A DNA stretch of 64,000 nt from the NCBI GenBank assembly GCA_963642885.1, contig CAVIJI010000009.1, forward strand, positions 1 to 64,000, read 5' to 3'. Origin of the DNA: UMGS1696 sp963642885. GTDB taxonomy: Bacteria > Bacillota > Clostridia > Oscillospirales > CAG-272. The translations under genes were made by a program, and so were the position numbers. Numbering within the stretch: position 1 is the stretch's first letter; every line of letters starts with the position of its first letter. Below, piece after piece: positions 10,301 to 16,916 of the stretch. The notes beneath the pieces were generated by a model. The model saw only the letters and a program-made list of their open reading frames with translations. It was not told the origin of the DNA and searched no databases.

Positions 10301-12474
10301 GCATCACCTACATTGGCAAGACCTGCGCCCTGATTGAGAACCGAATAATAATTACCGCTGTTGGGATCGATAACGGGTGTTGCTGTGGACATGAGAAGGC
10401 TGTTGATGAGCTGTCTCTGTGTAAGTCCGGTCTTTGTTGTGAGATCATTCTCACGAATGTACTGACCGAGAACAGCAGCCATACCTGCTACCTGAGGAGA
10501 AGCCATGGAAGTACCGGACATTGTCTCGTACTGGTCATGAGCTGTCTGCTTGCTGTCGGAGCTGTTGTTTGCGCCCCATACGGAGTAAATGCTTCCGCCG
10601 GGAGCTGTGATTTCAGGCTTGAGTTCGAGAGAACCGGGAGTACCCCAGGAGCTGAAGTCACTCATTTCGACATCTGCGTCGTTCATAACAGCACCGATGT
10701 TGGATGTGATTGTCATCTTGCCTGTGTAGTACTTGCCATCAGCGGAAACGGTGGATACGGACTTAACGTATGCGCCGTCAGCCTGTGTGATGGATACGCA
10801 GGGAGCTGTCTTTGTGTAAGACGAGAGGTCCATGTTGATGGTACCGGACTGGTTGTTGTAAATGATAGTCGCGATAGCACCTGCTGCAACTGCAGCTTCT
10901 GCCTTCTGATAGAAGGAAGTTGTACCACGAGAGCAGAATACAACCTTACCCTTTACATCAATACCCTCAAAGTCGGATTCCTGACCGAAACCGTTGATGA
11001 ACACGTATTCCTGTTCACCGGAAAGTGTGGTAAGGGAAGCGTTTGTGTAGTTCGTCTGAACGTAGAAAATGTTCTGGCCTTCTACGGTGAAGTAGTAGCC
11101 TGTGGAACCTGCGTTAGCGATAGAAGCTACTGTAAGAGAGTTTGAGTAAGATCCGGGAGAACCGTCTACCTGGAAGTTGATTTCGTCGTCGTAGAGGTAA
11201 CCGATACCGCTTGAGGAAGTATTGGCCCAGTTGTAGGAGTTACCTGCGGACATGGAAACTACTGTTCCGCTCTCAGCGAGAGAATCAAGAACGTCCTGAT
11301 ATTCATCGCTGCGGCTGAAACCGGGGTTACCGGAACCGAGGGAGAGGTTAACGGAGTCGCATCCGAGAATAACAGCATCTTCGATAGCTGCCATGTAGTC
11401 GGAGTCGTAAGCACCGCCGCCCGCACCGAATACCTTCATAACAATGATCTGTGCATCGGGAGCAACACCCTGTACCTTTACGGTGTCAAGTGCGCTGGAG
11501 AATGTACCGTCATCATTGGGAATGTACTTGTTGGCTGCTGCGATACCTTCAACGTGAGAACCGTGCTCGCCCTGAGAGTCGTGTACGTGGTCGATGGTAT
11601 AGTTGGAGTCGATGTAGTTGAAGCCGAAAGGAATCTTCGAGCTTACATAAAGGCTGTCGGCTGTCATGCCGCTCTTTCTGGAGTAAGCATTGAGCTGAGT
11701 AAGAACAGCGTCGATATCCTCTGTTGTGAGAACGCCGATGCTTTCCTTGTACTCATCAATAGTCATTCCCGCAGCACCTGCGAGGTTAGCGAGTGAATAC
11801 TCATAACCTGCGGCTGTGAAGGACTGATGCTCATAGTCGATACCTGTATCAACTACGGCTATCTTGCTGCCCGCACCGGTGTAACCTGCTGCCCAAGCAA
11901 TGTCGGAACCGGTCTGGATAGTAGAGGTAGCCATATTGGGGTCGTTTGCTTCATCGGTATCTACAACCATAGGATCATAACGGTTTTCGATAACGACTTT
12001 TTCAACGCCTGCTACGTTTTCGATTGTTTCAATCTGTTCGTAGACAACATTAGCGGAAATGATGTTAGCGGCAAGTGTGAGATTCCACTTAACATCAAGA
12101 GTTGAACCGAGTGCAGCTTCGATAGCTTCGGTTACGTCAGCCTGTTCTGCTTTGAGCTCTTCACGATAGGAAATCGCTGCGGAGTTGGAAGCAAGGTCCG
12201 ATGAACCGTACTTTTCAACAGTTGACTCGCTTGCAAGTACGATTGATACACGAACTTCTTCGTCATCAGCATACTTGTATTCGCCGTTTTCGATATCATT
12301 GCCTTCTTCGTCAGCAACTGACTCGGAGAGCTTTGTCGAAACGGGTTCGTCTACCTTCTCAAACTTCAATTCGGTTTTGCCCGAACCTGCAGCTGATACC
12401 GGAACGAGAAGTCCGAATACCATTGTCAGTGTGAGAAGTAAAGAAAGCAGACGATAGGAGAATTGTTTCTTCAT
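4306..12474 (-). CDS. Giant cell-surface subtilisin-like (S8) protease with PA, dockerin, Big_2, cohesin-like and SLH domains
   Basis: 2722 residues. Order seen: signal peptide (1-29, MKKQFSYRLLSLLLTLTMVF then VSAA), I9-type propeptide (~70-165), S8 catalytic domain with Asp209 (VVDTGID), His304 (GEHGSHVEG), oxyanion Asn412 and Ser656 (SGTSMASP). A PA domain is inserted at ~455-575. A two-repeat type I dockerin lies at ~824-877 (DVDCDGDTDSDD and DVDGDGEITSYD calcium loops). Bacterial Ig-like Big_2 domains lie near 1510-1590 and 1860-1940. A cohesin-like beta module lies at ~2295-2405. Two CxxC pairs near 2455-2490, a Pro/Glu/Asp-rich linker and three SLH repeats (~2540-2722) complete it. It should be exported, bound to secondary wall polymer and degrade proteins. 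The start at 12474 has AAGGA before it; an upstream in-frame ATG (12534) lacks a ribosome binding site. Cohesin and Big_2 limits are approximate. Confidence 0.93.
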   Translation of the reverse strand: MKKQFSYRLLSLLLTLTMVFGLLVPVSAAGSGKTELKFEKVDEPVSTKLSESVADEEGNDIENGEYKYADDEEVRVSIVLASESTVEKYGSSDLASNSAAISYREELKAEQADVTEAIEAALGSTLDVKWNLTLAANIISANVVYEQIETIENVAGVEKVVIENRYDPMVVDTDEANDPNMATSTIQTGSDIAWAAGYTGAGSKIAVVDTGIDYEHQSFTAAGYEYSLANLAGAAGMTIDEYKESIGVLTTEDIDAVLTQLNAYSRKSGMTADSLYVSSKIPFGFNYIDSNYTIDHVHDSQGEHGSHVEGIAAANKYIPNDDGTFSSALDTVKVQGVAPDAQIIVMKVFGAGGGAYDSDYMAAIEDAVILGCDSVNLSLGSGNPGFSRSDEYQDVLDSLAESGTVVSMSAGNSYNWANTSSSGIGYLYDDEINFQVDGSPGSYSNSLTVASIANAGSTGYYFTVEGQNIFYVQTNYTNASLTTLSGEQEYVFINGFGQESDFEGIDVKGKVVFCSRGTTSFYQKAEAAVAAGAIATIIYNNQSGTINMDLSSYTKTAPCVSITQADGAYVKSVSTVSADGKYYTGKMTITSNIGAVMNDADVEMSDFSSWGTPGSLELKPEITAPGGSIYSVWGANNSSDSKQTAHDQYETMSGTSMASPQVAGMAAVLGQYIRENDLTTKTGLTQRQLINSLLMSTATPVIDPNSGNYYSVLNQGAGLANVGDAVNAQSYVLVDENLSGTASDGKVKAELGDDPDKTGDYTVDFTVTNFSDEDTEYTFSTDMFTQDMFDYDYTYLDTWTALLDADVTYTVNGTEFVPNTGFECDVDCDGDTDSDDAQAIIDHVVGNKVEKFNEDAADVDGDGEITSYDAHLLLKNLTLASVEVDAGETINVSVNIKLTDAQKAYLDETYPVGAYVEGYIFVETANTEDGAVLPAHSIPVLGFYGNWSDASAYETSTYVEKLYGDDRTPHTGVVATNYVTIRYPGESTNYIYTINPYFVEGDSVADIPYERAAINSNSVINQYKVTLERNAAAVVYFVKDADGNIVYMGPVSNQVISAYYYVNGGSWRNTTSSLTANQKPATLGFKEGDVFTAGLAFIPEYYEDDVFDSDSVKAVLESDVLGEGAYLTNTFTVDDTAPELVGISKDLLTGDITVTAKDNQYIAELAIYRGIGNKLITGVVPTQTEAGQECSETFDLDDSVGEYIKIVVADYAGNETTYKVYYGGTPEDFTGRMFGFTSGTNRGNGARWVEADPATLSSTAGLTDFEEVTYEAYAADYIGGYVFFATLDGIYAASQEAYSETSKVASFNEIFEEDEYVADMAFNTQNSKLYVLTNHLSNTQRGTIAYNVNALYTVDYVSGEIEKVADITVDHSVSSYRVLRAFTIDDEGNFYGVNSASGSFVSVYEWTLDDITDGKLTVYGTSVGKSGVYFTSYASMAYDHDKDIIYLAGGYGAKNSVDVDNELWVYDPVAKTIAHPNTSNNAQFYDHTVALYVVPANTVTLPKNPDVERVVLNHSRLSLLKGSTVSLEASVLPWLVSDKSVTWTTSDASTVSVDANGTIETLKVGTATITATSVADPTKSATCTVEVTKLDNVELSGLVYGSDSKAYWSEFETDDTEAWTSVAEGASYYAGTLQDDEILVHTGDTMFGVDPDTFAITSYGGIASSWIWSDAAAAPATEEGYFGRMIGICMNGTYIEMLNPVEGSLSYWDLSSAFGDDPMATIAYSGSGTYYYSTIDFSTWSFISGNWPANFYYAMTESGKLYKFIVFTYNEGDSYTMVREEIGDTGLELTNVSAVTGGKYASMLYDETTGYILTSVYLDGEEATLYAINPDSLIVSKVGTFGDKVWPVVSLYQYDRATDLTVKLDTSDITIYVKDNYKVSPKVILGETNELTWTTSDASVATVENGVITGVGEGTAVITCTTVDTNDNGEHISKSINVTVRGLVSVDATVNAQATINGTTAWVSIDLSDMSVSTNGSATTEIYGGGLSVGYLWGTDVKDDEGHIYRIDATTFEESEGSACSVDYSIRDVAENAAVEFTFTDDDKVVHSGTGFGDALYIPTSDGLYELVDYVEGSLSGWRASTNYTNLAAIAYVGDTTLAEINKQLTSPVTKADANTTCHVYYVLSTDGKVFEYNLIPIMTVDDDDETGAYVVSASLVRGTYATFDSEFTDPNALSAAYIEFSSDNYGLIISDETNGAVYYLNLADEEATIGKIGNVEGATNLTALYSAAANTASGNAMKSIMAREVKLEVEEAETTSIAPVVNAVMATSANAKTDAVEAFEATANVSVSAPVSTSVVNGSLNAASVDSVKDSDGDADEHVLTVNVKEDVAVTNGKYVVSYDPTKVTFVSAVSSEKVKAFNVDEENGKVVFAFASADAVEAGKTLATVTFEYGDYVETEIDIDVEERNDDTDVDEDTVVISIEDEVGGHDWVETDREDATCTENGYVDYECSKCGETKTEILAALGHNFVVKEGYAGLSRTTMICSRCGLEIGGNNPLPVINPITRPILNPTKPTTPVVEPKEDDDEEPVDETEEPVVEPVKDELPFVDVNPEDWYYTAVEYLYNEGIMNGTSDTEFSPEYELNRATIVTILYRLEGEPEVDTENTFSDVEPGEWYSDAVEWAASVGIVKGYEDGTFAPKKAVTREQLSAIIYRYAEYKGITIYETTVELGEEAVVSDWAKADVQWAVSEGLLVDGENVNATENANRAEVAAAIYTFLTKTAK

Positions 12475-12609
12475 ATACTGTCCTTCTTTCATAAAATTTT
12501 CCATGTTGGGCGACATGGCCATGTTGGGCGACATGGTTTGGTACCCGCAGAAAAGGGATGGCCTCTCGTGCGGGGTATAGACGTCCGGAACAGTATACTT
12601 TGATATACA
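12475..12609 (-). promoter_or_regulatory. Structured 5' leader of the S8 protease gene (candidate cis-regulatory RNA)
   Basis: In the mRNA, UAUACUGUUCC near the 5' end (minus strand of 12597-12587) can pair with GGACAGUAUA (12483-12474), which holds the ribosome binding site and the A of the start codon: ten pairs with a single bulged base. Between them lie a hairpin (TACCCCGCA/TGCGGGTA, 12577-12541) and two identical tandem hairpins (12501-12536). I do not recognise a known riboswitch class. The pairing would hide the translation start, so it may control expression; this is inference. Confidence 0.5.
12501..12536. repeat. Two perfect tandem 18-bp palindromic units
   Basis: CCATGTTGGGCGACATGG occurs twice head to tail (12501-12518 and 12519-12536). 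Each copy has a 6-bp dyad CCATGT/ACATGG, so each forms a small hairpin in the protease mRNA leader. Could be RNA structure or a repeated protein-binding site. Confidence 0.9.
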
Positions 12610-12615
12610 AAAATT

Positions 12616-12644
12616 ATGATATCATATAACGGCGTAAAAATCAA
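12616..12644 (-). promoter_or_regulatory. Probable promoter of the S8 protease gene
   Basis: On the minus strand TTGATT (12644-12639), a 17-base spacer and TATCAT (12621-12616). It predicts a start near 12609 and a leader of about 135 bases. Confidence 0.5.
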
Positions 12645-12850
12645 TATTAAATTGAAAAAAATGAGACAAAATTGAATGTTTATTAGGCTTGTTTGTTGTA
12701 AATGTTTAGCTTTGATGAATATGCACTGAATAATAGGTGAAAAAGCGAATATTTATACGATAACCGAGAATGCGGTAATCGAGAGCGAAAAAGAAAACAA
12801 ATTGACCGAATAAACGTGAGATTTCTCCGAATAACCGTAAATAATCGGTC
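12645..12850. other. AT-rich intergenic stretch without recognisable gene
   Basis: Within the 490 bases between the two divergent coding starts, the outer parts hold the protease leader and promoter and the promoter of the next gene. The roughly 200 bases between show no coding signal, ribosome binding site or strong hairpin. A minus-strand open frame passing through here is opposite the following gene and lacks codon bias. Confidence 0.6.
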
Positions 12851-12879
12851 TTGACATGCAAATAAATATGTAGTACAAT
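12851..12879 (+). promoter_or_regulatory. Promoter of the YczE/YitT-type membrane protein gene
   Basis: TTGACA (12851-12856), a 17-base spacer and TACAAT (12874-12879). Start near 12886, about 80 bases before the coding start. Confidence 0.75.
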
Positions 12880-12964
12880 CAAAAGGCTTTATGTTTATTA
12901 TTGCGATTGGTCTTATATAATAAAATGAAGGAAAATATTGAAGAGGCGAAAGGTGCGTAAAATT

Positions 12965-13648
12965 ATGAAAAAAAGAACGGTAATGTATACCGAAACGGCG
13001 TATATACTCGGAGTGGTTATTCTGGCACTCGGTACGGCTTTCATGGCGTTGGCTGATTTCGGAGTGTCGATGGTGGTCGCTCCGGCGTATATAGTGTATT
13101 TGAAAGTATCGGAATATCTTCCGTTTTTTACATTCGGAATGGCGGAGTATGTTCTTCAGGCATTGCTTATCGCGGTTATGATGCTTGTTTTGAAACGCTT
13201 CAGAGTTAAATATTTGCTTTCTTTCGTCACGACTATTATATACGGTCTTGTACTCGACGGGTTTATGCTCCTGCTCGGATTGATCCCCGTCGAAGGTATT
13301 GTGATAAGAATAGTGTATTACATAATCGGACTTCCTTTGTGCTCGGTCGGAGTTGCGTTTATGTTTCATACCAAGCTCCCGCCTGCCGCATATGAGATGT
13401 TTGTTGCGGAGGTTTCGCGAGATAAAGGAAAGGATACGACAAAATTTAAAACCTGCTACGATTTGGTAAGCTGTGCCGTATCGATAGTGATGTCGTTTGT
13501 ATTCTTCGGTTTCGGTACATTCAGGGGAGTGAATGTAGGCACGGTTCTTTGTGCGTTTCTGAACGGGCCGCTTATCGGCTTGTTCGGAAAGCTGTATGAG
13601 AAGCTCTTTGTTTTCGAAGACGGTACCGCACTGAGCAAAAAATTCTGA
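12965..13648 (+). CDS. Integral membrane protein of the YczE/YitT (DUF6198-like) type
   Basis: 227 residues with about five or six hydrophobic segments, beginning YILGVVILALGTAFMALADFG and followed by a second pair near YLLSFVTTIIYGLVLDG. This layout resembles YczE/YyaS/YitT-family proteins, whose function is not established. The ATG at 12965 is preceded by GAAAGGTG; a TTG at 12938 in frame would overlap that ribosome binding site. It has its own promoter and no obvious terminator. No catalytic motif is seen, and a transport or regulatory role is not supported by the sequence. Confidence 0.75.
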   Translation: MKKRTVMYTETAYILGVVILALGTAFMALADFGVSMVVAPAYIVYLKVSEYLPFFTFGMAEYVLQALLIAVMMLVLKRFRVKYLLSFVTTIIYGLVLDGFMLLLGLIPVEGIVIRIVYYIIGLPLCSVGVAFMFHTKLPPAAYEMFVAEVSRDKGKDTTKFKTCYDLVSCAVSIVMSFVFFGFGTFRGVNVGTVLCAFLNGPLIGLFGKLYEKLFVFEDGTALSKKF

Positions 13649-13717
13649 GAAAAAAACACACCTGATAATATAAAGGTAAAAAATCGCTCGTGATAGTTAT
13701 AATACCGAAATAAATCG

Positions 13718-13746
13718 TTGAAATTCAAACGGATGTAGGGTATAAT
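13718..13746 (+). promoter_or_regulatory. Promoter of the helicase gene
   Basis: TTGAAA (13718-13723), a 17-base spacer and TATAAT (13741-13746), about 90 bases before the coding start. Confidence 0.65.
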
Positions 13747-13834
13747 AGATTCAGATAATCAAGGTAACGTGTATGGGTTTTGACGGGAAAAATTCGAAAT
13801 CCGATTACACCTGACAGAATTGTGAGATGTGACG

Positions 13835-15523
13835 ATGGACAACATTTTCGATAAACTTAACGACAAGCAGATTGAGGCAGTAGCGAGCACCGAGGGATAC
13901 GTGCGTATAATCGCGGGAGCGGGCTCGGGCAAAACCAAAACATTGACTAATCGTTATGCATATCTCGTGCAGGCCGCGGGAATTCATCCCGGAAACATAC
14001 TCTGTGTTACATTCACGAACAAAGCTGCCGGAGAAATGAAGCGTCGTGTACGTTCTCTCGTGGGAGACGGATACGATACATCATTGATAACGACATATCA
14101 CGGATTCTGTGTAAGAGTTTTGCGAGAGGATGCGGGAGGGCTGTTTTATCCGCGAAACTTCAAAATTCTCGATGAAGGCGACCAGAAGAAAATACTCGAA
14201 GAAATATATTCCGAGCTTGAGCTCAAGCTTGACCGAGCGAGCTTTGAAAAAATGCTCGACAAGGTACATGAACTGAAATGCAGTGAAGATTATGTCCCGA
14301 TGTTTATCACGGGCGATTTCGGTGTAAAAGCAGGGGATTCGAGCGATGACAACATAATCCGAATGTATATGCAGCGTGAAAAAAACGTATTCGGTCTTGA
14401 TTTTGATGATTTGATTTGTTTTACGTTTCAGCTGTTTAAGTCGCACCCCGAAGTTCTCGAAAAATGGCAGGAAAGACTTCACTATATACAGGTAGATGAA
14501 TTTCAGGACTCGTCCAAAAGAGAACTGAGACTCATATCGATGCTGGCGGAGCGGCATAAGAATTTGTTTGTTGTAGGAGACCCGGACCAGAATATATACG
14601 AATGGCGCGGCGCGGACATGTCCATTCTCGTGGATTTCGATAAGACTTTCCAAAACTGTCAAACCGTGATTTTAAACAGAAATTACCGTTCTACGGAAAA
14701 TATACTGCGCTGTGCGAATACGCTCATTGAAAAAAACAAAAACAGAGTACCGAAGGACTTATATACAATCGACAATATCGGGGCGGATGTTATCTGCCTT
14801 CACTCGAAAAACGAAAAATCCGAGGGAAAGTGGATAGCGGACGAAATCAAAAGACTGGTTAAAGAAGACGGATTTAAATACCGTGATATCGCGATACTTT
14901 ACCGTTCGGGATTTTTGTCGCGCTTTGCGGAGCAGGCTTTGTCGTCATCGTCTATTCCGTATGAATTGTACGGAAGTGTGAAATTTTACGACAGAATGGA
15001 GATACGCGACTGTATCGCATACCTTAAGCTTGTTGTGTCCGACGACAACGAGGCACTCGAGAGAATTGTCAATACTCCGAAAAGAATGTTCGGGAAAACC
15101 AAACTCGAGAAGCTGAAGATAATTGCGGAAGGCGAGAATATTTCTTACTATGAAGCTCTGAAGAGAAATATCGGCATTCCCGAATTCAAGCGTTCCTCCG
15201 TTGAAGCCTTGGTTTGCCTTATAGAAAAAATACGGTCGGAATACCGTAATATGACAATTGCCGAAATCGTTTCCGAAATTTTGGACAAATCCGGATACGA
15301 GCAGTACATACGTGCAAACGGAAGTATGGATCGTCTTGATAACCTTGCCGAGTTTAAAAGAAACTGTACGGAAGAGGAAAGATCGCGTGGTGAAGAATAT
15401 TCACTTGAAGAGTTCTTAGCCGATATTGAGGTGAAGGCGGAAACCGATGAAGATGAGGATAAGCGTGACAGAGTCAAGCTGATGACTATACACGCGTCTA
15501 AGGGGCTTGAGTTTCCCGTGTGC
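13835..15523 (+). CDS. pcrA: UvrD/PcrA-family DNA helicase, N-terminal part up to the assembly gap
   Basis: First 563 residues of a superfamily 1A 3'-5' DNA helicase used in repair and in clearing proteins from DNA. Motifs in order: Walker A AGAGSGKTKT (residues 27-36), Ia TFTNKAAGEMK, II VDEFQDSSKREL, III VVGDPDQNIYEWRGA, IV LNRNYRSTENIL and V LMTIHASKGLEFP. The frame runs into 100 Ns right after motif V. The 3' piece at 15624-16833 continues the same gene: both flanks of the gap end or begin with CGTGTGC, and fusing them there gives GLEFPVCFVCGMTDGIFP, the continuous family sequence, in frame. The ATG at 13835 (MDNIFDKLN) was chosen; a GTG at 13829 is possible. Confidence 0.93.
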
Positions 15524-15623
15524 NNNNNNNNNNNNNNNNNNNNNNNNNNNNNNNNNNNNNNNNNNNNNNNNNNNNNNNNNNNNNNNNNNNNNNNNNNNNN
15601 NNNNNNNNNNNNNNNNNNNNNNN
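15524..15623. other. Assembly gap (100 Ns)
   Basis: Exactly 100 N characters, the conventional size for a gap of unknown length. The seven bases before it (CGTGTGC) are the same as the seven after it, and removing the Ns plus one copy restores the helicase frame. The true gap is therefore probably zero, with the contig ends overlapping. Confidence 0.98.
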
Positions 15624-16833
15624 CGTGTGCTTTGTGTGTGGAATGACCGACGGGATTTTTCCCTCCGGAAGGACAATCGAAGAGAGAAAGGAAGCGGGGA
15701 TAGAGGAAGAAAGACGCCTGTGCTTTGTTGCCGTAACACGTGCGATGAAGCGCCTCTACCTTACCGAATCGGAAGGAAGTACGGGAGAGACTTCACGCGG
15801 CGGCAGTAAAAAGCGTCCTTCGAGATTTCTGTACGAAATCGGAGAAGATAACTACAGACGCATAGGCGAAATACCGAAGGAACTGAGAAACGACGGACAG
15901 TCATCGGAGAACGAAAATAAGCCGAAAAACGAATTTAAAGTCGGAAGTGAGGTTGATCATCCTATTTTCGGACACGGAAAAATTGTCGGAATCGATGACG
16001 ACCGTGCGGTATATAATATAAAATTCGATAAATTATCCGATATTAAGCCCGTGGGAACGGACTATGATTTCGATAAATGGCGTGCTATTGCCGAGATGAA
16101 GGAAAAGGCCTTGTGCGAAGCCGCCGAAAATAAAGGAAAAAACATGGCGGCAGTTGCGGTGCAAACAGAGAACATACTTCCCGATGCGGCACCGACTGAC
16201 GATAATGATACACAGAACGTATCCGTTCCGTGTGATGACGATGGCGGGACGGATGAAAATAACGATAAAACCGTCGGCGATGATACCGTTGAAATCGTAA
16301 TACCTCCCAAAAACGAGATTCCCGAAAAATACCGCAATGCCGAATGGCTGAAGAATATCGACCTCGGAGAAGACAATCTGTGGAAGAGGGATGATGTCCC
16401 GCATACAGGCTGGAAATGTGTGGGAATAGTTGATCTCGGTTCTCCCGCGGGCATATGCAGGATGTGCGGGTATCAGGTAATCCGTTATGTTCACATTATG
16501 GAGCATCATGAATTCCCGCGTAAGATAGGTGCGGGCTGTGTATGTGCGGGAAAAATGGAAGGCAATGTCGAGGCCGCAAAGGAAAGAGAGACCGCATTTA
16601 AAAACAGGCAAAGCAGACAGGAAACATTTCTTTCGTCAAAGCTGAAAAGAAGTAAAAACGGAAACGAATATTTTAAATACAAGGGCGAAATTATTACGGT
16701 AGTCAAGGATAGATTCAGACCGGGATATTATAAATCCGTTTGCAGGAATGTTTTTTCGGATTCGCATCCGACAAAAGAAAGTGCTTTGCTTGACGCATTC
16801 GATATGATTGATCCGCCGCCCGAATGGGAGTAA
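15624..16833 (+). CDS. pcrA: UvrD/PcrA-family DNA helicase, C-terminal part with extra Cys-rich domain
   Basis: Continuation of the helicase across the gap, about 400 further residues (total near 963; PcrA is usually 720-780). It starts with VCFVCGMTDGIFP, then helicase motif VI EERRLCFVAVTRA. Next is a PcrA-type Tudor-like C-terminal module (SEVDHPIFGHGKIVGI). A long acidic, probably disordered linker follows. The last ~165 residues are additional: WKCVGIVDLG, a CRMC pair, RYVHIMEHHEFP and GCVCAGKM, suggesting a metal-binding or redox-sensitive fold not normally found in PcrA. The fusion is seen in the sequence; its function is unknown to me. The reading frame differs from that of the N-terminal piece only because of the arbitrary gap length. 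Confidence 0.88.
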
Positions 16834-16916
16834 GCTTCTATCGAACAGCAGAGCGGAAATTCACCGTTCTTATGCTTTAAAACAGAGAATATATAATCAT
16901 CATGAAAGGAGCATTT

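Noticed and set aside
9667..11145. 492-codon open frame on the plus strand, inside the protease gene
   Set aside because: It is the reverse complement of a region with strong codon bias; the product is improbably rich in Cys and Val, has no ribosome binding site and no domain.
12683..13369. 228-codon minus-strand frame overlapping the YczE/YitT-type gene
   Set aside because: Basic, His/Arg/Tyr-rich product without ribosome binding site; the plus-strand gene has promoter, ribosome binding site and membrane topology.
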